Assembly (NCBI GenBank): GCA_033782935.1
Contig: JAWQEG010000169.1
Location: 434,001 to 498,000, forward strand
Length of the DNA: 64,000 nucleotides
Origin: Petrolisthes cinctipes
Taxonomy: Eukaryota > Arthropoda > Malacostraca > Decapoda > Porcellanidae
Reading direction: 5' to 3'
Position numbers and translations under genes: made by a program. Position 1 is the stretch's first letter. Every line of letters begins with the position of its first letter. The notes under the pieces were generated by a model. The model had not been told where the DNA came from. It did no database searches and was given only the letters and a program-made list of their open reading frames with translations. Positions 38,108 through 53,300 of the stretch are shown piece after piece.

Positions 38108-41100
38108 CACCTAAAAGATCGATTTTCAGTATGTTTTTGGCCTGTATTTTGAAAATACTCTAACACGGAGTAGGCATGTACCTTCTGGGACCTCTAAATA
38201 TCGAATTTTCGGGTGTTTTGGGACTGAATTTGAGATATCGATTTTTTGGCACCTAAAATGTCGATTTTTAGCATGTTTTTAGCCTATATTTTGAAAATAT
38301 TCTAGCATTGTGTAGGCATGTACAGATCGCTTCTGGGACCCCAAAATATCGAATTTTCGGGTGTTTAGGGCCAGAATTTGAGATATAAACGGGTACAGAA
38401 GATGCATGCACATATCGACTTTTGGGCACCTAAAAGATCGATTTTCAGTATGTTTTTGGCCTGTATTTTGAAAATACTCTAACACGGAGTAGGCATGTAC
38501 AGATTGCTTCTGGGACCTCTAAATATCGAATTTTCGGGTGTTTTGGGACTGAATTTGAGATATCGATTTTTTGGCACATAAAATGTCGATTTTTAGCATG
38601 TTTTAGCCTATATTTTGAAAATATTTTAGCACTGTGTAGGCATGTACAGATTGCTTCTGGGACCCCAAAATATTAAATTTTCGGGTGTTTTGAGCCTGAA
38701 TTTGAGATATAAACGGGTACAGAAGATACATGCACATATTGACTTTGGGCATCTAAAATATCGATTTTCAACATGTTTTGGGCCTGTATTTTGAAAATAC
38801 TCTAACACTGAGTAGGCATGTACAGATTGCTTCTGGGACCCCAAAATATTGAATTTTCGGGTGTTTTGAGCCTGAATTTGAGATATAAACGGGTACAGAA
38901 GATGCATGCACATATCGACTTTTGTGTACCTAAATGAGCGATTTTCAGTATGTTTTGAGCATGTATTTTGAAAATACTCTAACACGGAGTAGGCATGTAC
39001 AGATCGCTTCTGGGACCCCTAAATATCGAATTTTCGGGTGTTTTGGGACTGAATTTGAGATATCGACTTTTTGGCACCTAAAAGATCGATTTTTAGCATG
39101 TTTTTAGCCTATATTTTGAAAATATTCTAGCACTGTACAGATTGCTTCTGGGACCCCAAAATATTGAATTTTCGGGTGTTTTGAGCCTGAATTCGAGATA
39201 TAAACGGGTACAGAAGATACATGCACATATTGACTTTGGGCACCAAAAATATCGATTTTCAGCATGTTTTGGGCCTGAATTTTGAAAATACTCTAACACG
39301 AAGTAGGCATGTACAGATCGCTTCTGGGACCCCAAAATATCGAATTTTCGGGTGTTTAGGGCAGGAATTTGAGATATAAACGGGTACAGAAGATGCATGC
39401 ACATATCGACTTTTGTGCACCTAAAAGATCGATTTTCAGTATGTTTTGAGCATGTATTTTGAAAATACTCTAACACGGATGTACAGATCGCTTTTGGGAC
39501 CCCTAAATATCGAATTTTCGGGTGTTTTGGGACTGAATTTGAGATATCGACTTTTTGGCACCTAAAAGATCGATTTTTAGCATGTTTTTAGCCTATATTT
39601 TGAAAATATTCTTGCACTGAGTAGGCATGTACAGATTGCTTCTGGGACCCCAAAATATTGAATTTTCGGGTGTTCTGAGCCTGAATTTGAGATATAAACG
39701 GGTACAGAAGATACATGCACATATTGACTTTGGGCACCAAAAATATCGATTTTCAGCATGTTTTGGGCATGAATTTTGAAAATACTCTAACACGGAGTAG
39801 GCATGTACAGATACCTTCTGGGACCTCTAAATATCGAATTTTCGGGATTTTTGGGACTGAATTTGAGATATCGATTTTTTGGCACCTAAAATGTCGATTT
39901 TTAGCATGTTTTTATCCTATATTTTGAAAATATTCTAGCACTGTGTAGGCATGTACAGATTGCTACTGGGACCCCAAAATATTGAATTTTCGGGTGTTTT
40001 GAGCCTGAATTTGAGATATAAAAGGGTACAGTAGATACATGCACATATTGACTTTGGGCACCAAAAATATCGATTTTCAGCATGTTTTGGGCCTGAATTT
40101 TGAAAATACTCTAACACTTAGTAGGCATGTACAGATTGCTTCTGGGACCCCAAAACATTGAATTTTCGGGTGTTTTGAGCCTGAATTTGATATATAAACG
40201 GGTACTGAAGATGCATGCACATATCGACTTTTGTGCACCTAAAAGATCGATTTTCAGTATGTTTTGAGCATGTATTTTGAAAATACTCTAACACGGAGTA
40301 GGCATGTACAGATACCTTCTGGGACCTCTAAATATCGAATTTTCGGGTGTTTTGGGACTGAATTTGAGATATCGATTTTTTGGCACCTAAAATGTCGATT
40401 TTTAGCATGTTTTTAGCCTATATTTTGAAAATATTCTAGCACTGTGTAGGCATGTACAGATTGCTACTGGGACCCCAAAATATTGAATTTTCGGGTGTTT
40501 TGAGCCTGAATTTGAGATATAAACGGGTACAGAAGATACATGCAGATATTGACTTTGGGCATCTAAAATATCGATTTTCAGCATGTTTTGGGCCTGTATT
40601 TTGAAAATACTCTAACACTTAGTAGGCATGTACAGATTGCTTCTGGGACCCCAAAACATTGAATTTTCGGGTGTTTTGAGCCTGAATTTGAGATATAAAC
40701 GGGTACTGAAGATGCATGCACATATCGACTTTTGTGCACCTAAAAGATCGATTTTCAGTATGTTTTGAGCATGTATTTTGAAAATACTCTAACACGGAGT
40801 AGGCATGTACAGATCGCTTCTGGGACCCCTAAATATCGAATTTTCGGGTGTTTTGGGACTGAATTTGAGATATCGACTTTTTGGAACCTAAAATGTCGAT
40901 TTTTAGCATGTTTTTAGCCTATATTTTGAAAATATTCTAGCACTGTACAGATTGCTTCTGGGACCCCAAAATATTGATTTTTCGGGTGTTTTGAGCCTGA
41001 ATTTGAGATACAAACGGGTACAGAAGATACATGCACATATTGACTTTGGGCACCAAAAATATCGATTTTCAGCATGTTTTGGGCCTGAATTTTGAAAATA

Positions 41101-43539
41101 CTCTAACACGGAGTAGGCATGTACAGATCGCTTTTGGGACCCCAAAATATCGAATTTTCGGGTGTTTAGGGCCAGAATTTGAGATATAAACGGGTACAGA
41201 AGATGCATGCAAATATCGACTTTTGGGCACCTAAAAGATCGATTTTCAGTATGTTTTTGGCCGGTATTTTGAAAATACTCTAACACGGAGTAGGCATGTA
41301 CAGATACATTCTGGGACCTCTAAATATCGAATTTTCGGGTGTTTTGGGACTGAATTTGAGATATCGATTTTTTGGCACCTAAAAGATCGATTTTTAGCAT
41401 GTTTTTAGCCTATATTTTGAAAATATTCTTGCACTGAGTAGGCATGTACACATTGCTTCTGGGACCCCAAAATATTGAATTTTCGGTTGTTCTGAGCCTG
41501 AATTTGAGATATAAACGGGTACAGAAGATACATACACATATTGACTTTGGGCACCAAAAATATCGATTTTCAGCATGTTTTGGGCCTGAATTTTGAAAAT
41601 ACTCTAACACGGAGTAGGCATGTACAGATCGCTTTTGGGACCCCAAAATATCTAATTTTCGGGTGTTTAGGGCCAGAATTTGAGATATAAACGGGTACAG
41701 AAGATGCATGCACATATCGACTTTTGGGCACCTAAAAGATCGATTTTCAGTATGTTTTTGGCCGGTATTTTGAAAATACTCTAACACGGAGTAGGCATGT
41801 ACAGATACCTTCTGGGACCTCTAATTATCGAATTTTCGGGTGTTTTGGGACTGAATTTGAGATATCGATTTTTTGGCACCTAAAATGTCGATTTTTAGCA
41901 TGTTTTTAGCCTATATTTTGAAAATATTCTAGCACTGTGTAGGCATGTACAGATTGCTACTGGAACCCCAAAATATTGAATTTTCGGGTGTTTTGAGCCT
42001 GAATTTGAGATATAAACGGGTACAGAAGATACATGCAGATATTGACTTTGGGCATCTAAAATATCGATTTTCAGCATGTTTTGGGCCTGTATTTTGAAAA
42101 TACTCTAACACTTAGTAGGCATGTACAGATTGCTTCTGGGACCCCAAAACATTGAATTTTCGGGTGTTTTGAGCCTGAATTTGAGATATAAACGGGTACT
42201 GAAGATGCATGCACATATCGACTTTTGTGCACCTAAAAGATCGATTTTCAGTATGTTTTGAGCATGTATTTTGAAAATACTCTAACACGGAGTAGGCATG
42301 TACAGATCGCTTCTGGGACCCCTAAATATCGAATTTTCGGGTGTTTTGGGACTGAATTTGAGATATCGACTTTTTGGCACCTAAAAGATCGATTTTTAGC
42401 ATGTTTTTAGCCTATATTTTGAAAATATTCTAGCACTGTACAGATTGCTTCTGGGACCAAAAAATATTGATTTTTCGGGTGTTTTGAGCCTGAATTTGAG
42501 ATATAAACGGGTACAGAAGATACTTGCACATATTGACTTTGGGCATCTAAAATATCGATTTTCAGCATGTTTTGGGCCTGTATTTTGAAAATACTCTAAC
42601 ACTGAGTAGGCATGTACAGATTGCTTCTGGGACCCCAAAATATTGAATTTTCGGGTGTTTTGAGCCTGAATTTGAGATATAAACGGGTACTGAAGATGCA
42701 TGCACAAATCGAGTTTTGTGCACCTAAAAGATCGATTTTCAGTATGTTTTGAGCATGTATTTTGAAAATACTCTAACACGGAGTAGGCATGTACAGATCG
42801 CTTCTAGGACCCGTAAATATCGAATTTTCGGGTGTTTTGGGACTGAATTTGAGATATCGACTTTTTGGCACCTAAAAGATCGATTTTTAGCATGTTTTTA
42901 GCCTATATTTTGAAAATATTCTAGCACTGTACAGATTGCTTCTGGGACCCCAAAATATTGAATTTTCGGGTGTTTTGAGCCTGAATTTGAGATATAAACG
43001 GGTACAGAAGACATATGCACATATTGACTTTGGGCATCTAAAATATCGATTTTCAGCATGTTTTGGGCCTGTATTTTGAAAATACTCTAACACTGAGTAG
43101 GAATGTACAGATTGCTTCTGGGACCCCAAAATATTGTATTTTCGGGTGTTTTGAGCCAGAATTTGAGATATAAATGGGTACTGAAGATGCATGCACATAT
43201 CGACTTTTGTGCACCTAAAAGATCGATTTTCAGTATGTTTTGAGCATGTATTTTGAAAATACTCTAACACGGAGTAGGCATGTACAGATCGCTTCTGGGA
43301 CCCCTAAATATCGAATTTTCGGGTGTTTTGGGACTGAATTTGAGATATCGACTTTTTGGCACCTAAAAGATCGATTTTTAGCATGTTTTTAGCCTATATT
43401 TTGAAAATATTCTAGCACTGTGTAGGCATGTACAAATTGCTTCTGGGACCCCAAAATATTGAATTTTCGGGTTTTTTGAGCCTGAATTTGAGATATAAAC
43501 GTGTACAGAAGATGCATGCACATATCGACTTTTGGGCAC

Positions 43540-45130
43540 CTAAAAGATCGATTTTCAGTATGTTTTTGGCCTGTATTTTGAAAATACTCTAACACAGAGT
43601 AGGCATGTACAGATACCTTCTGGGACCTCTAAATATCGAATTTTCGGGTGTTTTGGGACTGAATTTGAGATATCGATTTTTTGGCACCTAAAATGTCGAT
43701 GTTTAGCATGTTTTTAGCCTATATTTTGAAAATATTCTAGCACTGTGTAGGCATGTACAGATTGCTTCTGGGACCCCAAAATATTGAATTTTCGGGTGTT
43801 TTGAGCCTGAATTTGAGATATAAACGGGTACAGAAGATACATGCACATATTGACTTTGGGCATCTAAAATATCGATTTTCAGCAGGTTTTGGGCCTGTAT
43901 TTTGAAAATACTCTAACACTGAGTAGGCATGTACAGATTGCTTCTGGGACCCCAAAATATTGAATTTTCGGGTGTTTTGAGCCTGAATTTGAGATATAAA
44001 CGGGTACTGAAGATGCATGCACATATCGACTTTTGTGCACCTAAAAGATCGATTTTCAGTATGTTTTGAGCATGTATTTTGAAAATACTCTAACACGGAG
44101 TAGGCATGTACAGATCGCTTCTGGGACCCCTAAATATCGAATTTTCGGGTGTTTTGGGACTGAATTTGAGATATCGACTTTTTGGCACCTAAAAGATCGA
44201 TTTTTAGCATGTTTTAAGCCTATATTTTGAAAATATTCTAGCACTGTGTAGGCATGTACAGATTGCTTCTGGGACCCCAAAATATTGAATTTTCGGGTGT
44301 TTTGAGCCTGAATTTGAGATATAAACGGGTACAGAAGATACATGCACATATTGACTTTGGGCACCAAAAATATCGATTTTCAGCATGTTTTGGGCCTGAA
44401 TTTTGAAAATACTCTAACACGGAGTAGGCATGTACAGATCGCTTCTGGGACCCCAAAATATCGAATTTTCGGGTGTATAGGGCCAGAATTTGAGATATAA
44501 ATGGGTACAGAAGATGCATGCACATATTGACTTTGGGCATCTAAAATATCGATTTTCAGCAGGTTTTGGGCCTGTATTTTGAAAATACTCTAACACTGAG
44601 TAGGCATGTACAGATTGCTTCTGGGACCCCAAAATATTGAATTTTCGGGTGTTTTGAGCCTGAATTTGAGATATAAACGGGTACTGAAGATGCATGCACA
44701 TATCGACTTTTGTGCACCTAAAAGATCGATTTTCAGTATGTTTTGAGCATGTATTTTGAAAATACTCTAACACGGAGTAGGCATGTACAGATCGCTTCTG
44801 GGACCCCTAAATATCGAATTTTCGGGTGTTTTGGGACTGAATTTGAGATATCGACTTTTTGGCACCTAAAAGATCGATTTTTAGCATGTTTTTAGCCTAT
44901 ATTTTGAAAATATTCTAGCACTGTACAGATTGTTTCTGGGACCCCAAAATATTGAATTTTCGGGTGTTTTGAGCCTGAATTCGAGATATAAACGGGTACA
45001 GAAGATACATGCACATATTGACTTTGGGCACCAAAAATATCGATTTTCAGCATGTTTTGGGCCTGAATTTTGAAAATACTCTAACACGGAGTAGGCATGT
45101 ACAGATCGCTTCTGGGACCCCAAAAAATCG
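43540..45130 (+). repeat. Satellite between blocks D and E
   Basis: These are normal S, L and L* monomers. Two L copies carry CAGCAGGTTTTGGGCC (near 43,880 and 44,560) in place of CAGCATGTTTTGGGCC, about 677 bp apart, which suggests a local duplication. I see nothing other than satellite. Confidence 0.72.
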
Positions 45131-47005
45131 AATTTTCGGGTGTTTAGGGCCAGAATTTGAGATATAAACGGGTACTGAAGATGCATGCACATATCGACTT
45201 TTGGGCACCTAAAAGATCGATTTTCAGTATGTTTTTGGCCTGTATTTTGAAAATACTCTAACACGGAGTAGGCATGTACAGATACCTTCTGGGACCTCTA
45301 AATATCGAATTTTCGGGTGTTTTGGGACTGAATTTGAGATTTCGATTTTTTGGCACCTAAAATGTCGATTTTTAGCATGTTTTTCGCCTATATTTTGAAA
45401 ATATTCTAGCACTTTGTAGGCATGTACAGATTGTTTCTGGGACCCCAAAATATTGACTTTTCGGGTGTTTTGAGCCTGAATTTTAGATATAAACGGGTAC
45501 TGAAGATACATGCACATATTGACTTTGGGCATCTAAAATATCGATTTTAAGTATGTTTTTGGCCTGTATTTTGAAAATACTCTAACACGGAGTAGGCATG
45601 TACAGATACCTTCTGGGACCTCTAAATATCGAATTTTCGGGTGTTTCGGGACTGAATTTGAGATATCGATTTTTTGGCACCTAAAATGTCGATTTTTAGC
45701 ATGTTTTTCGCCTATATTTTGAAAATATTCTAGCACTGTGTAGGCATGTATAGATTGCTTCTGGGATCCCAAAATATTGACTTTTCGGGTGTTTTGAGCC
45801 TGAATATTATATATAAACGGGTACTGAAGATACATGCACATATTGACTTTGGGCATCTAAAATATCGATTTTCAGCATGTTTTGGGCCTGTATTTTGAAA
45901 ATACTCTAACACTGAGTAGGCATGTACAGATTGCTTTTGGGACCCCAAAATATTGAATTTTCGGGTGTTTTGAGCCTGAATTTGAGATATAAACTTGTAC
46001 TGAAGATGCATGCACATATCGACTTTTGTGCACCTAAAAGATCGATTTTCAGTATGTTTTGAGCATGTATTTTGAAAATACTCTAACACGGAGTAGGCAT
46101 GTACAGATCGCTTCTGGGACCCCTAAATATCGAATTTTCGGGTGTTTTGGGACTGAATTTGAGATATCGACTTTTTGGCACCTAAAAGATCGATTTTTAG
46201 CATGTTTTTAGCCTATATTTTGAAAATATTCTAGCACTGTACAGATTGCTTCTGGGACCCCAAAATATTGAATTTTCGGGTGTTTTGAGCCTGAATTTGA
46301 GATATAAACGGGTACAGAAGATACATGCAGATATTGACTTTGGGCACCAAAAATATCGATTTTCAGCATGTTTTGGGCCTGAATTTTGAAAATACTCTTA
46401 CACGGAGTAGGCATGTACAGATCGCTTCTGGGACCCCAAAATATCGAATTTTCGGGTGTTTAGGGCCAGAATTTGAGATATAAACGGGTACAGAAGATGC
46501 ATGCACATATCGACTTTTGGGCACCTAAAAGATCGATTTTCAGTATGTTTTTGGCCTGTATTTTGAAAATACTCTAACACGGAGTAGGCATGTACAGATA
46601 CCTTCTGGGACCTCTAAATATCGAATTTTCGGGTGTTTTGGGACTGAATTTGAGATATCGATTTTTTAGCACCTAAAATATCGATTTTCAGCATGTTTTG
46701 GGCCTGTATTTTGAAAATACTCTAACACTGAGTAGGCATGTACAGATTGCTTCTGGGACCCCAAAATATTGAATTTACGGGTGTTTTGAGCCTGAATTTG
46801 AGATATAAACGGGTACTGAAGATGCATGCACATATCGACTTTTGTGCACCTAAAAGATCGATTTTCAGTATGTTTTGAGCATGTATTTTGAAAATACTCT
46901 AACACGGAGTAGGCATGTACAGATCGCTTCTGGGACCCCTAAATATCGAATTTTCGGGTGTTTTGGGACTGAATTTGAGATATCGACTTTTTGGCACCTA
47001 AAAGA
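45130..47005 (+). repeat. Block E, copy 1
   Basis: It recurs at 61,288-63,163 (offset 16,158), and its part from about 45,534 recurs at 57,070-58,540 (offset 11,536). Private marks are TATTGACTTTTCGGG, GCATGTTTTTCGCC, GTGTTTCGGGACTG, AAACTTGTACTG, TACTCTTACACGG and TTTTTTAGCACC. The three copies surround block D copy 2 and the 827-bp repeat. Confidence 0.82.
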
Positions 47006-47340
47006 TCGATTTTTAGCATGTTTTTAGCCTATATTTTGAAAATATTCTTGCACTGAGTAGGCATGTACAGATTGCTTCTGGGACCCCAAAATATTGAATT
47101 TTCGGGTGTTCTGAGCCTGAATTTGAGATATAAACGGGTACAGAAGATACATGCACATATTGACTTTGGGCACCAAAAATATCGATTTTCAGCATGTTTT
47201 GGGCCTGAATTTTGAAAATACTCTAACACGGAGTAGGCATGTACAGATCGCTTCTGGGACACCAAAATATTGAATTTTCGGGTGTTTTGAGCCTGAATTT
47301 GAGATATAAACGGGTACAGAAGATACATTTACATATTGAC
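47005..47340 (+). repeat. Satellite junction between block E copy 1 and block D copy 2
   Basis: This short stretch carries the TTCTTGCACTGAG variant and resembles parts of 39.59-39.76 kb, then passes through ATACATTTACATATTGAC into block D copy 2. It marks an exchange point between two block families. Confidence 0.65.
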
Positions 47341-50300
47341 TTTTGTGCACCTAAAAGATCGATTTTCAGTATGTTTTTGGCCTGTATTTTGAAAATACTC
47401 TAACACTCAGTAGGCATGTACAGATTGCTTCTTGGACCCCAAAATATTGAATTTTCGGGTGTTTTGAGCCTGAATTTAAGATATAAACGGGTACTGAAGA
47501 TGCATGCACATATCGACTTTTTTGCACCTAAAAGATCGATTTTCAGTATGTTTTGAGCATGTATTTTGAAAATACTCTAACACGGAGTAGGCATGTACAG
47601 ATCGCTTCTGGGACCCCTAAATATCGAATTTTCGGGTGTTTTGGGACTGAATTTGAGATATCGACTTTTTGGCACCTAAAAGATCGATATTTAGCATGTT
47701 TTTAGCCAATATTTTGAAAATATTCTAGCACTGTACAGATTGCTTCTGGGACCCTAAAATATTGAATTTTCTGGTGTTTTGAGCCTGAATTTGAGATATA
47801 AACGGGTACAGAAGATACATGCACATATTGACTTTGGGCACCAAAAATATCGATTTTCAGCATGTTTTGGGCCTGAATTTTGAAAATACTCTAACACGGA
47901 GTAGGCATGTACAGATCGCTTCTGGGACCCCCAAATATCGAATTTTCGGGTGTTTAGGGACAGAATTTGAGATATAAACGGGTACAGAAGATCCATGCAC
48001 ATATCGACTTTTGGGCACCTAAAAGATCGATTTTCAGTATGTTTTTGGCCTGTATTTTGAAAATACTCTAACACGGAGTAGGCATGTTCAGATACCTTCT
48101 GGGACCTCTAAATATCGAATTTTCGGGTGTTTTGGGACTGAATTTGAGATATCGACTTTTTGGCACCTAAAAGATCGATTTTTAGCATGTTTTTAGCCTA
48201 TGTTTTGAAAATATTCTAGCACTGAGTAGGCATGTACAGATTGCTTCTGGGACCCCAAAATATTGAATTTTCGGGTGTTTTGAGCCTGAATTTGAGATAT
48301 AAACGGGTACAGAAGATACATGCACATATTGACTTTGGGCATCTAAAATATCGATTTTCAGCATGTTTTGGGCCTGTATTTTGAAAATACTCTAACACTG
48401 AGTAGGCATGGACAGATTGCTTCTGGGACCCCAAAATATTGAATTTTCGGGTGTTTTGAGCCTGAATTTGAGATATAAACGGGTACTGAAGATGAATGCA
48501 CATATCGACTTTTGTGCACCTAAAAGATCGATTTTCAATATGTTTTGAGCATGTATTTTGAAAATACTCTAACACGAAGTAGGCATGTACAGATCGCTTC
48601 TGGGACCCCTAAATATCGAATTTTCGGGTGTTTTGGGACTGAATTTGAGATATCGACTATTTGGCACCTAAAAGATCGATTTTTAGCATGTTTTTAGCCT
48701 ATATTTTGAAAATATTCTAGCACTGTACAGATTGCTTCTGGGACCCCAAAATATTGAATTTTCGGGTGTTTTGAGCCTGAATTCGAGATATAAACGGGTA
48801 CAGAAGATACATGCACATATTGACTTTGGGCACCAAAAATATCGATTTTCAGCATGTTTTGGGCCTGAATTTTGAAAATACTCTAACACGGAGAAGGCAT
48901 GTACAGATACCTTCTGGGACCTCTAAATATCGAATTTTCGGGTGTTTTGGGACTGCATTTCAGATATCGTTTTTTTGGCACCTAAAATGTCGATTTTTAG
49001 CATGTATTTAGCGTATATTTTGAAAATATTCTAGCACTGTGTAGGCATGTACAGATTGCTTCTGGGACCCCAAAATATTGAATTTTCGGGTGTTTTGAGC
49101 CTGAATTTGAGATATAAACGGGTACAGAAGATACATTTACATATTGACTTTGGGCACCAAAAATATCGATTTTCAGCATGTTTTGGGCCTGTATTTTGAA
49201 AATACTCTAACACTGAGTAGGCATGTACAGATTGCTTCTGGGACCCCAAAATATTGAATTTTCGGGTGTTTTGAGCCTGAATTTGAGATATAAACGGGTA
49301 CTGAAGATGCATGCACATATCGACTTTTGTGCACCTAAAAGATCGATTTTCAGTATGTTTTGAGCATGTATTTTGAAAATACTCTAACACGGAGTAGGCA
49401 TGTACAGATCGCTTCTGGGACCCCTAAATATCGAATTTTCGGGTGTTTTGGGACTGAATTTGAGATATCGACTTTTTGGAACCTAAAATTTTAGATCGAT
49501 TTTTAGCATGTTTTTAGCCTATATTTAGAAAATATTCTAGCACTGTACAGATTGCTTCTGGGACCCCAAAATATTGAATTTTCGGGTGTTTTGAGCCTGA
49601 ATATAAGATATAAACGGGTACAGAAGATACATGCACATATTGACTTTGGGCACCAAAAATATCGATTTTCAGCATGTTTTGGGCCTGAATTTTGAAAATA
49701 CTCTAACACGGAGTAGGCATGTACAGATCGCTTCTGGGACACCAAAATATCGAATTTTCGGGTGTTTAGGGCCAGAATTTGAGATATAAACGGGTACAGA
49801 AGATCCATGCACATATCGACTTTTGGGCATCTAAAAGATCGATTTTCAGTATGTTTTTGGCCTGTATTTTGAAAATACTCTAACACGGAGTAGGCATGTA
49901 CAGATACCTTCTGGGACCTCTAAATATCGAATTTTCGGGTGTTTTGGGACTGAATTTAAAATATCGATTTTTTGGCACCTAAAATGTCGATTTTTAGCAT
50001 GTTTTGGGCCTGTATTTTGAAAATACTCTAACACTGAGTAGGCATGTACAGATTGCTTCTGGGACCCCAAAATATTGAATTTTCGGGTGTTTTGAGCCTG
50101 AATTTGTGATATAAACGGGTACAGAAGATGCATGCACATGACTTTTATGCACCTAAATGATCGATTTTCAGTATGTTTTTGGCCTGTATTTTGAAAATAC
50201 TCTAACACGGAGTAGGCATGTACAGATACCTTCTGGGACCTCTAAATATCGAATTTTCGGGTGTTTTGGGACTGAATTTGAGATATCGATTTTTTGGCAC

Positions 50301-53300
50301 ATAAAATGTCGATTTTTAGCATGTTTTTAGCCTATATTTTGAAAATATTCTAGCACTGTACAGATTGCTTCTGGGACCCCAAAATATTGAATTTTCGGGT
50401 GTTTTGAGCCTGAATTTGAGATATAAACGGGTACAGAAGATACATGCACATATTGACTTTGGGCACCAAAAATATCGATTTTCAGCATGTTTTGGGCCTG
50501 AATTTTGAAAATACTCTAACACGGAGTAGGCATGTACAGATCGCTTCTGGGACCCGAAAATATCGAATTTTCGAGTGTTTAGGGACAGAATTTGAGATAT
50601 AAACGGGTACAGAAGATCCATGCACATATCGACTTTTGGGCACCTAAAAGATCGTTTTTCAGTATGCTTTTGGCCTGTATTTTGAAAATACTCTAACACT
50701 CAGTAGGCATGTACAGATTGCTTCTGGGACCCCAAAATATTGAATTTTCGGGTGTTTTGAGCCTGAATTTGAGATATAAACGGGTACTGAAGATGAATGC
50801 ACATATCGACTTTTGTGCACCTAAAAGATAGATTTTCAATATGTTTTGAGCATGTATTTTGAAAATACTCTAACACGAAGTAGGCATGTACAGATCGCTT
50901 CTGGGACCCCTAAATATCGAATTTTCGGGTGTTTTGGGACTGAATTTGAGATATCGACTTTTTGGCACCTAAAAGATCGATTTTTAGCATGTTTTTAGCC
51001 TATATTTTGAAAATATTCTAGCACTGTACAGATTGCTTCTGGGACCCCAAAATATTGAATTTTCGGGTGTTTTGAGTCTGAATTCGAGATATAAACGGGT
51101 ACAGAAGATACATGCACATATTGACTTTGGGGACCAAAAATATCGATTTTCAGCATGTTTTGGGCCTGAATTTTGAAAATACTCTAACACGGAGAAGGCA
51201 TGTACAGATACCTTCTGGGACCTCTAAATATCGAATTTTCGGGTGTTTTGGGACTGAATTTGAGATATCGTTTTTTTGGCACCTAAAATGTCGATTTTTA
51301 GCATGTATTTAGCGTATATTTTGAAAATATTCTAGCACTGTGTAGGCATGTACAGATTGCTTCTGGGACCCCAAAATATTGAATTTTCGGGTGTTTTGAG
51401 CCTGAATTTGAGATATAAACGGGTACAGAAGATACATGCACATATTGACTTTGGGCACCAAAAATATCGATTTTCAGCATGTTTTGGGCCTGAATTTTGA
51501 AAATACTCTAACACGGAGTAGGCATGTACAGATCGCTTCTGGGACCCCAAAATATCGAATTTTCGGGTGTTTAGGGCCAGAATTTGAGATATAAATGGGT
51601 ACAGAAGATGCATGCACATATCGACTTTTGCCCGGGCACCTAAAAGATCGATTTTCAGTATGTTTTTGGCCTGTATTTTGAAAATACTCTAACACGGAGT
51701 AGGCATGTACCTTCTGGGACCTCTAAATATCGAATTTTCGGGTGTTTTGGGACTGAATTTGAGATATCGATTTTTTGGCACCTAAAATGTCGATTTTTAG
51801 CATGTTTTTAGCCTATATTTTGAAAATATTCTAGCATTGTGTAGGCATGTACAGATCGCTTCTGGGACCCCAAAATATCGAATTTTCGGGTGTTTAGGGC
51901 CAGAATTTGAGATATAAACGGGTACAGAAGATGCATGCACATATCGACTTTTGGGCACCTAAAAGATCGATTTTCAGTATGTTTTTGGCCTGTATTTTGA
52001 AAATACTCTAACACGGAGTAGGCATGTACAGATTGCTTCTGGGACCTCTAAATATCGAATTTTCGGGTGTTTTGGGACTGAATTTGAGATATCGATTTTT
52101 TGGCACATAAAATGTCGATTTTTAGCATGTTTTAGCCTATATTTTGAAAATATTTTAGCACTGTGTAGGCATGTACAGATTGCTTCTGGGACCCCAAAAT
52201 ATTGAATTTTCGGGTGTTTTGAGCCTGAATTTGAGATATAAACGGGTACAGAAGATACATGCACATATTGACTTTGGGCATCTAAAATATCGATTTTCAA
52301 CATGTTTTGGGCCTGTATTTTGAAAATACTCTAACACTGAGTAGGCATGTACAGATTGCTTCTGGGACCCCAAAATATTGAATTTTCGGGTGTTTTGAGC
52401 CTGAATTTGAGATATAAACGGGTACAGAAGATGCATGCACATATCGACTTTTGTGTACCTAAATGAGCGATTTTCAGTATGTTTTGAGCATGTATTTTGA
52501 AAATACTCTAACACGGAGTAGGCATGTACAGATCGCTTCTGGGACCCCTAAATATCGAATTTTCGGGTGTTTTGGGACTGAATTTGAGATATCGACTTTT
52601 TGGCACCTAAAAGATCGATTTTTAGCATGTTTTTAGCCTATATTTTGAAAATATTCTAGCACTGTACAGATTGCTTCTGGGACCCCAAAATATTGAATTT
52701 TCGGGTGTTTTGAGCCTGAATTCGAGATATAAACGGGTACAGAAGATACATGCACATATTGACTTTGGGCACCAAAAATATCGATTTTCAGCATGTTTTG
52801 GGCCTGAATTTTGAAAATACTCTAACACGGAGTAGGCATGTACAGATCGCTTCTGGGACCCCAAAATATCGAATTTTCGGGTGTTTAGGGCAGGAATTTG
52901 AGATATAAACGGGTACAGAAGATGCATGCACATATCGACTTTTGTGCACCTAAAAGATCGATTTTCAGTATGTTTTGAGCATGTATTTTGAAAATACTCT
53001 AACACGGATGTACAGATCGCTTTTGGGACCCCTAAATATCGAATTTTCGGGTGTTTTGGGACTGAATTTGAGATATCGACTTTTTGGCACCTAAAAGATC
53101 GATTTTTAGCATGTTTTTAGCCTATATTTTGAAAATATTCTTGCACTGAGTAGGCATGTACAGATTGCTTCTGGGACCCCAAAATATTGAATTTTCGGGT
53201 GTTCTGAGCCTGAATTTGAGATATAAACGGGTACAGAAGATACATGCACATATTGACTTTGGGCACCAAAAATATCGATTTTCAGCATGTTTTGGGCATG

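Larger units (their letters stand above)
32990..43540 (+). repeat. Largest duplicated block D, copy 1 (about 10.5 kb)
   Basis: It matches 47,340-57,070. The offset is 14,347 bp to about 35,780, 14,344 after a 3-bp loss in copy 2, and 13,529 from about 37,174 on because copy 2 lacks 815 bp. Shared private marks include GCTTCTTGGACCCC (33,080), AAAATTTTAGATCG (35,138), the CCCGGG insertion (38,102), the CACGGATGTACAG 8-bp deletion (39,474) and TTTGGCCGGTATTTT (41,257). Differences include GGGACCAAAAAATATTG near 42,455 and TAATTATCG near 41,822 in this copy. The block also contains an internal repeat: 33.87-34.83 kb resembles 36.99-37.95 kb (offset 3119). Confidence 0.85.
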
